Below are positions 54,644 to 63,661 of a stretch of 64,000 bases of DNA, one piece after another. A program made the translations under genes and the position numbers. Every line of letters starts with the position of its first letter. Within the stretch, counting starts at the first letter, position 1. The stretch spans positions 1 through 64,000 of the forward strand of contig JBEKIJ010000015.1 in NCBI GenBank assembly GCA_050011815.1, written 5' to 3'. Below the pieces are notes generated by a model. The model had not been told where the DNA came from, ran no database searches, and saw only the letters and a list, made by a program, of their open reading frames with translations. The DNA is from Chersky-840 sp050011815 (GTDB taxonomy: Bacteria; Actinomycetota; Acidimicrobiia; Acidimicrobiales; UBA8190).

Positions 54644-55702
54644 CTACGGCGTGTTCGGCGGGTCCTGGGGCAACTCGTAGCGGCGGAAGAACTGCCACAT
54701 CGTCTCGTTGGCGTTGACGAGGACGATTCCCCGTCCGACACCGGCCAGGAGCCAGGTGTTCATCGGCCCGGTGTTGTAGCTCGCTCCCGGCCAGACGTGA
54801 CCGGATCCGGTGAAGCGCCACAGCGCCACTTCAGCTCCGGAACGACAATGCCTGTAGGTAACGAGGGTGGCCGTCTCACCGGACGAAATGGCTCCGGTGC
54901 CCACGATGGTCTTCCCGACGTGAGGTGTCGTGTCGCAACCATCCGCCCTCACCCACTGGTCGATCCCTTCCATCACCGACAGCGTGAGCTTGGGATTCTT
55001 GTTCTTCACTCCGTCGAACAACGCGATCGGGTCGTTGACGCTGTGGAACTCCAAGGTGGGAACGGCCCGGGTGGGATGGATGGTTGGTAACTCGACCTGC
55101 CCGGAGACCGATGAGATAGCGGCGAAGTGATCGGAGGCCTCGGCGGCCAAGGCATACGCCATCATGCCGCCGTTGGATATGCCGGTGGCGTAGACACGAC
55201 GGAGATCGACGGGTGTGCGCGAGGCGATGTTCGAGATCACCTTCAAGAGGAAGCCGACATCGTCGACCTTCTCGGTGACGGGAAGGCCACAGCACTGCCC
55301 GGCGTTCCAGCCGTATTGCGCCTCCTTGGCCACCGGATCCGGTGTGAGCACGGTGGATATCCGGGTGCCGTTGGGGTAGGCGACGAGATAGCCATCTCGG
55401 TCGGCCGAGTTGTCCATCCCGGTCTGGAGCTCCTCCAGCAAGCCGTTCTGCGTGGCGCCGGCGAGATTGAGCACCAGCGGCAACGGCTTGCCGCCGGCTG
55501 CCGCCGGAGGGACGTGCAACAGATAGCTACGGACCCTGTGCCCGTAGGTCAAGGTGAAGCTGTACGAGTAGCTCATGGGGGCCAGCTGAGGACGGGGGGC
55601 ACCCGAGGACGAGGTGAGGAACACCACCAGAGAAGTGACCATGGCGATGGCGATGATGAGGACCGTGATCGTGCCCAGGCGAATTCGGGTACGAGGTGCC
55701 AT
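54644..55702 (-). CDS. PHB-depolymerase/LpqC-like esterase, membrane-anchored (352 aa)
   Basis: N-terminal signal anchor (TITVLIIAIAMVTSLVVFLT), then an alpha/beta hydrolase with the nucleophile elbow GISNGGMMAYALAAEA, the strand LVLNLAGATQNGL and the acid/His segments FHSVNDPIALFDG and GSGHVWPGASYN. This is the LpqC/PHB depolymerase (CE1-type) pattern. ATG 55702 has GGAG nearby. Probably surface-attached, cleaving ester bonds (feruloyl or polyhydroxyalkanoate type). Confidence 0.88.
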   Translation of the reverse strand: MAPRTRIRLGTITVLIIAIAMVTSLVVFLTSSSGAPRPQLAPMSYSYSFTLTYGHRVRSYLLHVPPAAAGGKPLPLVLNLAGATQNGLLEELQTGMDNSADRDGYLVAYPNGTRISTVLTPDPVAKEAQYGWNAGQCCGLPVTEKVDDVGFLLKVISNIASRTPVDLRRVYATGISNGGMMAYALAAEASDHFAAISSVSGQVELPTIHPTRAVPTLEFHSVNDPIALFDGVKNKNPKLTLSVMEGIDQWVRADGCDTTPHVGKTIVGTGAISSGETATLVTYRHCRSGAEVALWRFTGSGHVWPGASYNTGPMNTWLLAGVGRGIVLVNANETMWQFFRRYELPQDPPNTP

Positions 55703-55837
55703 TAACAGCTCCGATCCAGCTGGCCGAGACGACAGACCGTGATTATCTCAGGTCGATCGCGGCGTCAGCCCGAAGGACCGACGCCTCGTCTCCGATACCG
55801 CGACCCAGGGGCCATGGGCTTGTCGTAGCCGAGGTCT

Positions 55838-56497
55838 TTGGTTACCGTCGCCTCTGTGACCGTCGCAGACGAGAAGGAGGCGGCCGCGGAAGCCGCCGCG
55901 CAACTTGTCGAGAACCACATGACGGTGGGGCTCGGATCCGGGTCGACGGTGGCCTGCCTCCTCCCCGTTCTGGCCCGACGCTCCCTGACCCTGCGTTGCG
56001 TCGCCACGTCGGCTCGTACCGAGGGGGCGGCGCGAGACCTCGGGCTCTCGGTCGAGGCCTTCGGGTCCATCGACCGTTTCGACATCGCCATCGACGGAGC
56101 CGACCAGATCGCGCCCGACGGGTGGCTCGTGAAGGGGGGCGGAGCCGCTCACACCCGGGAGAAGATCGTCGCCGCCGCCGCCGATTGCTTCGTGGTCATC
56201 GCCGACTCGTCCAAGCCGGTGACGCGGCTCCACCCTCCCGTGCCGCTCGAGCTGCTGGCCTTCGGCCTCCAGGCTACGGTGCGCCACCTCGAGCACGTCA
56301 CGCTCCGAGACGTGCCCCCCAGCCCCGACGGTGGGCTCATCGCCGACTACCAGGGGCCGTTCGACGACCCGGCCCACCTGGCGTCGAGGCTCGGCGCCAC
56401 ACCTGGGGTGGTCGAGCACGGGCTTTTCCCGCCCGAGCTCGTCTCAATGGTGCTAGTGGCGCGGGGCCACTCGGTCGAGCGCGTCGATCTGCCCTGA
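55838..56497 (+). CDS. rpiA: Ribose-5-phosphate isomerase A
   Basis: Converts ribose 5-phosphate to ribulose 5-phosphate in the pentose phosphate pathway. Motifs: VGLGSGSTVACLLP, CVATSARTEGAARDLG, DIAIDGADQIAPDG and KGGGAAHTREKIVA (catalytic Glu). Length 219 is normal. TTG 55838 is listed as start; GTG 55856 is an alternative, and neither has a clear ribosome-binding site, so leaderless translation is possible. It converges on gnd. Confidence 0.93.
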   Translation: MVTVASVTVADEKEAAAEAAAQLVENHMTVGLGSGSTVACLLPVLARRSLTLRCVATSARTEGAARDLGLSVEAFGSIDRFDIAIDGADQIAPDGWLVKGGGAAHTREKIVAAAADCFVVIADSSKPVTRLHPPVPLELLAFGLQATVRHLEHVTLRDVPPSPDGGLIADYQGPFDDPAHLASRLGATPGVVEHGLFPPELVSMVLVARGHSVERVDLP

Positions 56498-56525
56498 CTC
56501 CGAGGCCCGGGTCGAAGGTCGGGGC

Positions 56526-57557
56526 CTATTCCTTCTTCTCCGCGTGGCCGCCGAACTCACTGCGCATGGCGGACAGGATCTTGTCGGTGAACTCACCCAG
56601 TCCCCGAGATTCGAATCGCTCGTAGAGCGACGCCGTGATGACCGGAGCCGGCACTCCCTCGTCCACGGCGGCCAGAACCGTCCATCGGCCCTCGCCGGAG
56701 TCCGAAACCCTGCCCGCGAAGTCGTCGAGGTCGGGCGAGCCTGCGAAGGCGTTGGCGGTGAGATCGACCAACCACGACCCCACCACCGACCCCCGCCGCC
56801 ACACTTCAGCTACCTCGCCGACGTCGATGTCGTACTGGTACGCCTCGGGGTCGCGCAACGGGGTGGTCTCGGCATCGGCGACCTGGCTCCCCTTTCCGGC
56901 ATTGGCGTGCTTGATGATGCTCAAGCCTTCGGCGATCGAGGCCATCATCCCGTACTCGATCCCGTTGTGGACCATCTTCACGAAGTGGCCGGCGCCATTG
57001 GGACCGCAGTGGAGATACCCATCGGGGGCCGTGCCACTCTGGCGCGTCCTGTTCGGGGTCGGCTCTGCGCTCCCCTGCCCGGGGGCGATGGTCTTGAAGA
57101 TCGGGTCGAGCCGTTCCACCACCTCATCCTCACCACCGATCATGAGGCAGTAGCCGCGTTCGAGGCCCCACACGCCACCGCTCGTCCCGCAGTCCAGGTA
57201 GTGGACCTTCTTGGGTGCGAGTTGCTTGGCTCGTGCGATGTCGTCGCGGTAGTAGGAGTTGCCGCCGTCGATCACCGCGTCACCGGCATCGAGGAGAGGG
57301 ACGAGCTGATCGAGGGTCTGTTGCACGATGGCCGCCGGCAGCATGAGCCACATTGCTCGAGGCGATTCGAGCTTCTGGACGAAGTCCTCGAGCGTGGTGG
57401 CCCCGACGGCACCTTCTGCCTCGAGGTCCTTCACCGCCTGGGTGTTCACGTCATAGACGACGGTGCGGTGTCCATCACGCATGAGTCGCCGGACGAGGTT
57501 CGCCCCCATCCGGCCGAGGCCGATCATCCCGAGCTGCATGGGTCTGTCCGTGGCCAT
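56526..57557 (-). CDS. gnd: 6-phosphogluconate dehydrogenase, short (NAD-type) form
   Basis: Oxidative decarboxylation of 6-phosphogluconate. Rossmann GMIGLGRMGANLVRRL, DGGNSYYRDD, HYLDCGTSGGVWGLERGY and the signature GAGHFVKMVHNGIEYGMM. At 343 residues it is the short GntZ/YqeC-like type, shorter than the ~470-residue NADP enzyme. ATG 57557 follows GGAGGAG. Lies 8 bp after pgi, so it is cotranscribed with it. Confidence 0.93.
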   Translation of the reverse strand: MATDRPMQLGMIGLGRMGANLVRRLMRDGHRTVVYDVNTQAVKDLEAEGAVGATTLEDFVQKLESPRAMWLMLPAAIVQQTLDQLVPLLDAGDAVIDGGNSYYRDDIARAKQLAPKKVHYLDCGTSGGVWGLERGYCLMIGGEDEVVERLDPIFKTIAPGQGSAEPTPNRTRQSGTAPDGYLHCGPNGAGHFVKMVHNGIEYGMMASIAEGLSIIKHANAGKGSQVADAETTPLRDPEAYQYDIDVGEVAEVWRRGSVVGSWLVDLTANAFAGSPDLDDFAGRVSDSGEGRWTVLAAVDEGVPAPVITASLYERFESRGLGEFTDKILSAMRSEFGGHAEKKE

Positions 57558-57565
57558 GTCTCCTC

Positions 57566-59197
57566 CTAACCCTTCAGTCTGCGATAGAGGCGGATCAGTG
57601 CGTTGGTCGACGAATCGTGGGCGAGCTGGGGCTCGGAGGTGCTCTCGAGCTCGGGGATGATGGCCACGGCGAGAGCCTTGCCCAGCTCGACTCCCCACTG
57701 GTCGAATGAGTCGATCCCCCAGATGGCCCCTTGGGTGAACACGCTGTGCTCGTACAGCGCGATCAGGGCACCGAGGACCTGGGGAGTCAACTTTTCCGCC
57801 AGCAGGACGTTGGTGGGTCGGTTGCCCTGCATGACCCGGTGCGGAACGACCGCCTCGGCCGTCCCTTCCGCCCGCACCTCCTGCTCGGTCTTGCCGAAGG
57901 CGAGCGCCTGCGCCTGGGCGAAGACGTTCGACGACAAGATGTCGTGATGGTCGCCCAAGGGATTGAGGCTCTTGGCGAACCCGATCAGGTCGACGGGGAT
58001 CAGCTCCGTCCCCTGGTGGATGAGCTGGTAGAAGCTGTGCTGGCCGTTCGTCCCGGGTTCGCCCCAGTAGACCGGACCGGTTCCGTAGTCCACGACCGTG
58101 CCGTCGAGGGTGACGTGCTTGCCGTTCGACTCCATGGTGAGCTGCTGGAGGTAGGCCGGAAAGCGGTTCAGGTACTGGTCATAGGGCATGACACCGATCG
58201 ACTGCACTCCGAAGAAGTCGACATACCACACGGCCAGGAGCCCCAAGAGCACCGGAAGGTTCCGTTCGAGGGGCGTCGTGCGGAAGTGCTCGTCCATGGC
58301 GTGGAAGCCGGCCAGCAGGACCCTGAACTGTTCGGGGCCTATGGCCAGCATCGTCGACAGCCCGATGGCCGAGTCCATCGAGTACCGGCCACCGACCCAG
58401 TCCCAGAAAGGGAACATGTTGGCGGTGTCGATGCCGAACTCGGCCACCCGGTCGGCATTCGTGGACACGGCCACGAAGTGTTTGGCCACGGCGGTCTCGT
58501 CCCCACCCAGCTCCCCGAGTACCCACTGACGGGCCGACTTGGCGTTGGTCAAGGTCTCGAGAGTCCCGAACGTCTTCGACGACACGATGAAGAGCGTCTC
58601 TTCGGCGGCGAGGTCCCGGGTGGCCTCCACGAAGTCGGTCGAGTCGACATTGGAGACGAAGCGAAAGGTCAGGTCACGGCGGGTGTAGAACCGCAGCGCC
58701 TCGTAGGCCATCACCGGGCCCAGATCGGATCCGCCGATCCCGATGTTCACGATGTTCCGGATGGGCCGGCCCGTGTGTCCCTTCCACTCCCCCGATCGGA
58801 CCTTGTCGGCGAAACCGGCCATGCGGTCGAGAACCTCGTGCACCTGGGCGACGACGTCGACACCGTCGACGACCAGAGAGGCGTCTCTGGGCATTCGGAG
58901 CGCCACGTGGAGCACGGAACGGTTCTCGGAGACGTTGATCCGGTCCCCCCTGAACATCTCGTCCCGGTGGCGCTCGACCCCCGACTCCCGGGCCAATTGG
59001 AGCAGGAGGCCCAGCGTCTCGTCGGTGATCCGGTTCTTCGAGTAGTCGAGGTGAATGCCTACCGCCTCGGCGGTGAACCGCTCGCCCCGAGTGGGGTCCC
59101 CGGCAAAGAGCTCACGGAGGTGGCGGCCCTGTATCTCGGCGTGGTGCTCGCGCAGGGCCACGTAGGCGGGGCGCTCTCTCAGCGGCGAGGTAGGCAC
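57566..59197 (-). CDS. pgi: Glucose-6-phosphate isomerase
   Basis: Interconverts glucose 6-phosphate and fructose 6-phosphate. Signatures NIGIGGSDLGPVMAYEAL, GGRYSMDSAIGLS and SFDQWGVELGKALAV; the catalytic Glu is in GEPGTNGQHSFYQ. Length 543 is normal. GTG 59197 with AAAGGTGAG upstream. First gene of the pgi-gnd pair. Confidence 0.95.
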   Translation of the reverse strand: MPTSPLRERPAYVALREHHAEIQGRHLRELFAGDPTRGERFTAEAVGIHLDYSKNRITDETLGLLLQLARESGVERHRDEMFRGDRINVSENRSVLHVALRMPRDASLVVDGVDVVAQVHEVLDRMAGFADKVRSGEWKGHTGRPIRNIVNIGIGGSDLGPVMAYEALRFYTRRDLTFRFVSNVDSTDFVEATRDLAAEETLFIVSSKTFGTLETLTNAKSARQWVLGELGGDETAVAKHFVAVSTNADRVAEFGIDTANMFPFWDWVGGRYSMDSAIGLSTMLAIGPEQFRVLLAGFHAMDEHFRTTPLERNLPVLLGLLAVWYVDFFGVQSIGVMPYDQYLNRFPAYLQQLTMESNGKHVTLDGTVVDYGTGPVYWGEPGTNGQHSFYQLIHQGTELIPVDLIGFAKSLNPLGDHHDILSSNVFAQAQALAFGKTEQEVRAEGTAEAVVPHRVMQGNRPTNVLLAEKLTPQVLGALIALYEHSVFTQGAIWGIDSFDQWGVELGKALAVAIIPELESTSEPQLAHDSSTNALIRLYRRLKG

Positions 59198-59279
59198 CTG
59201 GTCTCACCTTTCTTCGGATGTTCGGATCCTGGACCTGCGGGTGGCCCACCGGATCCCCATGTGCAGCGACGGCTGGTAC

Positions 59280-59640
59280 CTAGACGCCCGGGGGCGACAG
59301 CGTTCGTGCCGCGTAGGCCAAGGGCACCTTCATGTCGGCTCGCAGCGTACCGACTCGTTCACCGACGATTGCCCCAGCCCGTTCGGGCTGCTCTTCCGCC
59401 CCGAGCCGGAAGAAGCTGTACCTCCCACTCGAAGCCGTCACGGCGGTTCTTGCCGGTGAACGTCGCTCCCACCTTGAGACCCGAATCGAGCCAATGAGCC
59501 ACCACGTGTTCAGGCCCGAGGCCCGCCATCCGTCCCACGTCAGACAGCAGATTCCACACTTCGGCTTTCGGGGTCTGAAAGCGATGTGTCGCCTCGACGA
59601 CCATCTCGGCGAGGTCGATCGGTCCGGGGTGCTCTGACAC
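59280..59640 (-). pseudogene. SRPBCC (polyketide cyclase-like) gene, probably frameshifted
   Basis: From GTG 59640 the frame reads like an SRPBCC N-terminal half: MVVEATHRFQTPKAEVWNLL, VAHWLDSGLKVGATFTGKNR and then DGFEWEV. After about 59425 the frame turns into low-information sequence and stops at 59359, while a different frame continues YSFFRLGAEEQ to a stop at 59280. I suspect one missing or extra base near 59415-59440; the C-terminal helix remains plausible in the second frame. Divergent from the cyclase gene, 17 bp apart. Confidence 0.5.
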
Positions 59641-59657
59641 CGAATAATCATGGCACG

Positions 59658-61064
59658 ATGAACCGACCCCCCGTTTTCGATCGGTTCGGCACCGGGTGCC
59701 ACCGCCAGACAAACTGTCTGGCGGTGACCGAGCGGCTCTCGACCCGATACACCCGGACAGCAGAAGGCACCTATCTCGCCTACCAGGTCTCGGGCAACGG
59801 GCCGATCGACGTCGTGCTCCCGATCAACGGGAACGCGGCGATCGAGCTCATCTGGGACGAGCCGTCGGTCAGCGGGTTCATCTCCAGGCTGGCGTCGTTC
59901 TCCCGGCTCATCACCTTCGATCCCCGGGGATTCGGCAGCTCGGGTCGCCTGGACACCGATGCCGTTCCGGCCCTCCAGACGTGGAAGGACGACATCGGTA
60001 CGGTCATGGACGCCGTGGGATCCGAACGGGCGGCCCTGCTGTCTTGGGGAGAGAGCGGGGGGGCGACGATGTTCTTCGCGGCCACCTACCCCGAGCGCAC
60101 AACGAGTCTCGTCCTTGTCAATGCCTATGCCCGCTATGCACGAGGCAGGGACACACCCTGGGGAATGCCCCCGGATCTCGTCACCGACTACGTCACCACC
60201 ATCCAGGAGGTGTGGGGCACCGGGCAATGTGCCGAGATCCTCGCTCCCGCCATGGTGACGACCGACGAAGCACGCCGCCACTGGGCTCGCATCGAGCGTT
60301 TGACGGCCAGCCCGGATGTGCTGGCGGCCATGACCCGGGCCGTCCTCGACAGCGACGTCACCCCGGTGTTGCCGGCCATTCAGGCCCCCACGCTCGTCAT
60401 CAGCCGACGAGGAGACCGCCATGTCCGTCACGAGCACGGTCGCCATGTGGCGGGAGGAATCGATGGTGCTCGGCTCGTCGAGCTGTCCGGCGACGATCAC
60501 CTCCCCTTTGCCGGCCACAGTGAGGAGCTCCTCGACGAGGTGGAGGAGTTCCTGACCGGTAGCCGACCCGCAGCGGTCCTCGACCGAGTGTTGGTGACAG
60601 TTCTCTTCACCGACATCGTCGGGTCGACCGAACATGTGGCCAGGCTCGGTGACCGTCGGTGGAGAGAAGCGCTCAACCGGTACGACACATTGGTTCGACA
60701 CCTGCTCGAGCGATACAAGGGCCGGCACGTGAAGACCACCGGAGATGGCACTCTGGCGACCTTCGATGGCCCGGCCCGGGCCGTCGAGTGCGGGCGGGCC
60801 ATCGCGTCGAGGGTGATCGACCTCGGTTTCGAGATCCGGGCCGGATTGCATACCGGTGAAGTCGAATCTCGGGGTGAGGACGTAGCCGGGATGGCGGTTC
60901 ATATCGCCGCTCGGGTCGCGAACGTCGCCGCGGCCAGTGAGGTATTGGTGTCCTCAACCGTTAAGGACCTCGTGACCGGCTCCGGGATCGGTTTCGAGGA
61001 CCACGGAGAACATGGCTTGAAGGGCGTTCCCGACACCTGGAGGTTGTTTCGAGTCGCGCCGTGA
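59658..61064 (+). CDS. Class III adenylate/guanylate cyclase with alpha/beta hydrolase domain (468 aa)
   Basis: Residues ~30-295 are an alpha/beta hydrolase fold (LAYQVSGNGPIDVVLP, LITFDPRGFGSSG, LLSWGESGGATMFF nucleophile elbow GESGG, LSGDDHLPFAGH). Residues ~315-460 are a class III cyclase: VLFTDIVGSTEHVARLGD, metal/substrate GDGTLATFDGPARAVEC and AVHIAARVANVAAASEVLVS. ATG 59658; GTG 59724 is possible. The hydrolase part is likely a ligand sensor because the nucleophile position is present but no clear oxyanion Gly pair. cAMP is the likely product. Confidence 0.9.
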   Translation: MNRPPVFDRFGTGCHRQTNCLAVTERLSTRYTRTAEGTYLAYQVSGNGPIDVVLPINGNAAIELIWDEPSVSGFISRLASFSRLITFDPRGFGSSGRLDTDAVPALQTWKDDIGTVMDAVGSERAALLSWGESGGATMFFAATYPERTTSLVLVNAYARYARGRDTPWGMPPDLVTDYVTTIQEVWGTGQCAEILAPAMVTTDEARRHWARIERLTASPDVLAAMTRAVLDSDVTPVLPAIQAPTLVISRRGDRHVRHEHGRHVAGGIDGARLVELSGDDHLPFAGHSEELLDEVEEFLTGSRPAAVLDRVLVTVLFTDIVGSTEHVARLGDRRWREALNRYDTLVRHLLERYKGRHVKTTGDGTLATFDGPARAVECGRAIASRVIDLGFEIRAGLHTGEVESRGEDVAGMAVHIAARVANVAAASEVLVSSTVKDLVTGSGIGFEDHGEHGLKGVPDTWRLFRVAP

Positions 61065-61128
61065 GACAGGTGTGGCGATCCGCACACCTGACCGCACCTC
61101 AGATCGGCGCTGGCGTGATCCGCAGGTG

Positions 61129-62262
61129 TCAGAGCGAGCGATACAGAGCGTCGATGAGTGCCCGGTTCCGGGAGCTCTGCCATCGAGGGATGACATGATT
61201 CATGGCGTAGCCAAAGGCGACGCCTGTATCTGGGTCGGCGAACCCGACGGCACCCCCGGTCCCGAAGTGCCCGAAGCTTCTCCGGTTGGGACCGAATGGC
61301 CGCCGTGGCACCGTCGGTTTGAACCCGAGACCGAAGGTCACGTCCTCCCCGAGGACCGGGCAGTAGCCCTGCGATTGGGGGGAGGTCGCTTCCTCGAGAA
61401 GCTCGGTCGAGAGCAGTCGTCCGGGCTCGAGCAATGCCGAGTACAGGCGGGCGATCCCTGCGGCGGTGCCGTGCCCGTTGGTGGAAGGAACCTCCGCACT
61501 CCGCCACGCCGCGGTGTTGACCACTCCCATCGACGAGTAGCCCGAGGGGTTGAAATAGCCGAGCATCGTCATCAGCGCATCTCCGGACAACGCCGCGAAG
61601 TCGATACTCTCGACGGTCTTCGAGCCACCCCAGATCACGTCGGCGCACCGGTGTTGCTCGACCGCGGGGACGCCGAACCACAGATCGGCATCCAAAGGGC
61701 CCGACATCGCCCGCAACCGGGCACCACAGGTCTCTCCGCTCACCCTCCGGACGACTTCACCAATCAGATGCCCGTAAGTGTTGGTGTGGTAGGCGTGACG
61801 GGCACCTGGCACCCACCACGCCTCGGTTGCCGCCAGCGCGGCGGCCATCCGATCCCACCGCCATAGGTCGTCGTTGGTGAGCGGACTACGGATGGCGGGC
61901 ACTCCGGCCCGGTGGCACAGGGCTTGGCGTAACGTGGCGGTGTCCTTGCCGCCTACGCCGAATTCCGGCCACACCGAGACGATCGGGTCATCGAGGCTGA
62001 CGAGTCGAGCGTCGACCAATTGCAATACGAGCAGGGCGACCAATGGCTTGCCCACGGAGTAGACATCGACCAGGGTATCGGGCTGCCACGGACGCTCCCG
62101 TCGCTCGTCCGCCCAGCCACCGACCAGATCGATGACGACGCGCCCGTCGATGATCACACAGAGACCGGCGCCGACCTCGCCCCGTTCTACAAAGTTACGG
62201 GTGAACTCCTCGCCTACCGCACCAAACCGGGCGTCGCACGTCCCGCTGACGGGGGCATCCAT
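61129..62262 (-). CDS. Beta-lactamase-family serine hydrolase (377 aa)
   Basis: Class C-like/EstB fold: SVGK (Ser-x2-Lys in DVYSVGKPLVALLVLQ), YHTNTYGHLIG as the second motif, and GFKPTV ... GHFGTGGAVGFADPDTG as the third. ATG 62262. Acts probably as an esterase or D-aminopeptidase rather than a true lactamase. No signal peptide is apparent, so cytoplasmic. It converges with the cyclase gene. Confidence 0.88.
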   Translation of the reverse strand: MDAPVSGTCDARFGAVGEEFTRNFVERGEVGAGLCVIIDGRVVIDLVGGWADERRERPWQPDTLVDVYSVGKPLVALLVLQLVDARLVSLDDPIVSVWPEFGVGGKDTATLRQALCHRAGVPAIRSPLTNDDLWRWDRMAAALAATEAWWVPGARHAYHTNTYGHLIGEVVRRVSGETCGARLRAMSGPLDADLWFGVPAVEQHRCADVIWGGSKTVESIDFAALSGDALMTMLGYFNPSGYSSMGVVNTAAWRSAEVPSTNGHGTAAGIARLYSALLEPGRLLSTELLEEATSPQSQGYCPVLGEDVTFGLGFKPTVPRRPFGPNRRSFGHFGTGGAVGFADPDTGVAFGYAMNHVIPRWQSSRNRALIDALYRSL

Positions 62263-62413
62263 GACGGCAGTCTCCCACCCCGTGGTGCCACAGGGACACC
62301 ACGATCTTCAGGGAGCCGAACGACTCACCTGGTGAGAGCGCCCGCAGGAACGCCCTTCGCTCGCGATGATCTATGCCGGAAATGACGTCTCAGAGAGACG
62401 GTCCTCCGGGTGG

Positions 62414-62707
62414 CTAAAGCAGATGGCCGGCGGGAGCAGACTCCCGAGCCCGCTTCAGACGTGCCAGCTCACGCTCCGCCTTGTAGAGCTCGGCCTTGAG
62501 ATCGTTCATCTCTACCCGATCCTCGCCGGTCATCGGCTTTCGCCTCAGCATGGCGTCGAAGGCGGACCGGGCGATTCGAATCCTCTGCATGGCGAACGAT
62601 ATTTCACGGTCCTCGTCGTCGTCGGCAATCTCGTCGGGCGGGTAGTGCCCCCCCGAACGCTTGGCGTTCACGTATCGAACGTAAGCGTCGTCGAGTGTGT
62701 CGTCCAT
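62414..62707 (-). CDS. Charged coiled-coil hypothetical protein (97 aa)
   Basis: ATG 62707 with GAGGG nearby. No domain recognised; the C-terminal half (DRVEMNDLKAELYKAERELA) is a charged coiled coil, and the N-terminus is acidic (DDDEDREISF). The good ribosome-binding site and the regular heptads make a real small protein plausible, but I cannot name it. Confidence 0.55.
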   Translation of the reverse strand: MDDTLDDAYVRYVNAKRSGGHYPPDEIADDDEDREISFAMQRIRIARSAFDAMLRRKPMTGEDRVEMNDLKAELYKAERELARLKRARESAPAGHLL

Positions 62708-62909
62708 GCCCTCAGTTTTCGACAGGCGGGCAGCGGTTCTTTACCCCCCCTGGCCTGCGGATTGACCGGTGGGGGACGAGATGGAGTGGCGCCGCCCCCT
62801 CCCCAAGGAGTCAGGGTTCCCTTCGAGTCACCATCGAGGTGGGGTCGAGAGACAGACCATTCTCGACGGTTCTCGACGGTGGAGACCGTGCGCCCGTATC
62901 CGTGACCTC

Positions 62910-63219
62910 CTAGGCGCCGGCGGGTGGTTCTCTCAGTCCGATGTCGTTGCCGTCGGTATCGCTGACCTTCGCGACGAGCAGCCCGGCGCCCACGTCGGTC
63001 GGCTCTTGGACCACCTGCGCGCCGGCGGCCTGGGACAGGCCCCGTCATGCCTTGCTCGTGCCCGCTGGGAACGAGGCCGATCTCGACACCGTCGACGGAG
63101 AAGCCGACGTAGTAGGGCGAGTCCACGTGGGGATCGGCACCGAACAGCACAGTGAAGATCCCCCGCGCCTTGTCAAGGTCCTTCACGGGGTAGAGCACAA
63201 CATTGCACTGAACTGGCAT
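62910..63219 (-). pseudogene. VOC-family gene with internal deletion and frameshift
   Basis: Starts well (ATG 63219, AGGAGG): NVVLYPVKDLDKARGIFTVL and VDGVEIGLVPSGHEQGMTGP. The continuation of a normal VOC protein, AAGAQVVQEPTDVGAGLLVA then KVSDTDGNDIGLREPPAGA and stop at 62910, is found in another frame. The usual ~17 residues between these parts (the YW-VDD turn) are missing, so about 50 bp have been lost and the frame broken near 63035-63050. Confidence 0.8.
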
Positions 63220-63661
63220 GGCTGCCTCCTGTCTCGTCTCACCACGCTCGTTGGTCAATGTCTATGACGCCGGCGTGTACGAGATTGTGACATGTGGCCT
63301 CCGAGGACATCGTCGGCCCGAACGGTTCCAAGGACTCGCCCCGATCTTCACGCCGGGTCCAGGACGGCTGATGGCGACTCGCCCCCCTGCCTCAGATCGG
63401 CGGGCGGCGTGCCGGAGCGACCGCAGATGACGCCGCCGGCGAAGCTCATGAACGCGGAAGTCCCCCCCGACGCGCGGCGGGGAAAGCATTGAGAACAGGT
63501 CGGATGGGCACCGGAGCCGACCGAGCTGCGCGCTGAGAGAGACGGCCGTTGGACCCTGGGTGATACCACTTGACACTGGCTTCAGGTCTTGAAGAATCAT
63601 GAGTGGCAACACTGTGGACCGTGCCGCCAACGGGTCACAGGGTCGCCAACTGGAGTCCGAG
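63220..63661. other. ~440-bp spacer without gene
   Basis: No domain-bearing frame. An ATG at 63599 opens the same frame as the secreted protein but has no ribosome-binding site. Confidence 0.5.

Noticed and set aside
59280..60902. 540-codon minus-strand frame opposite the cyclase gene
   Set aside because: Composition reads as the shadow of the plus-strand cyclase/hydrolase gene; no domain. Only its last part overlaps the SRPBCC remnant.
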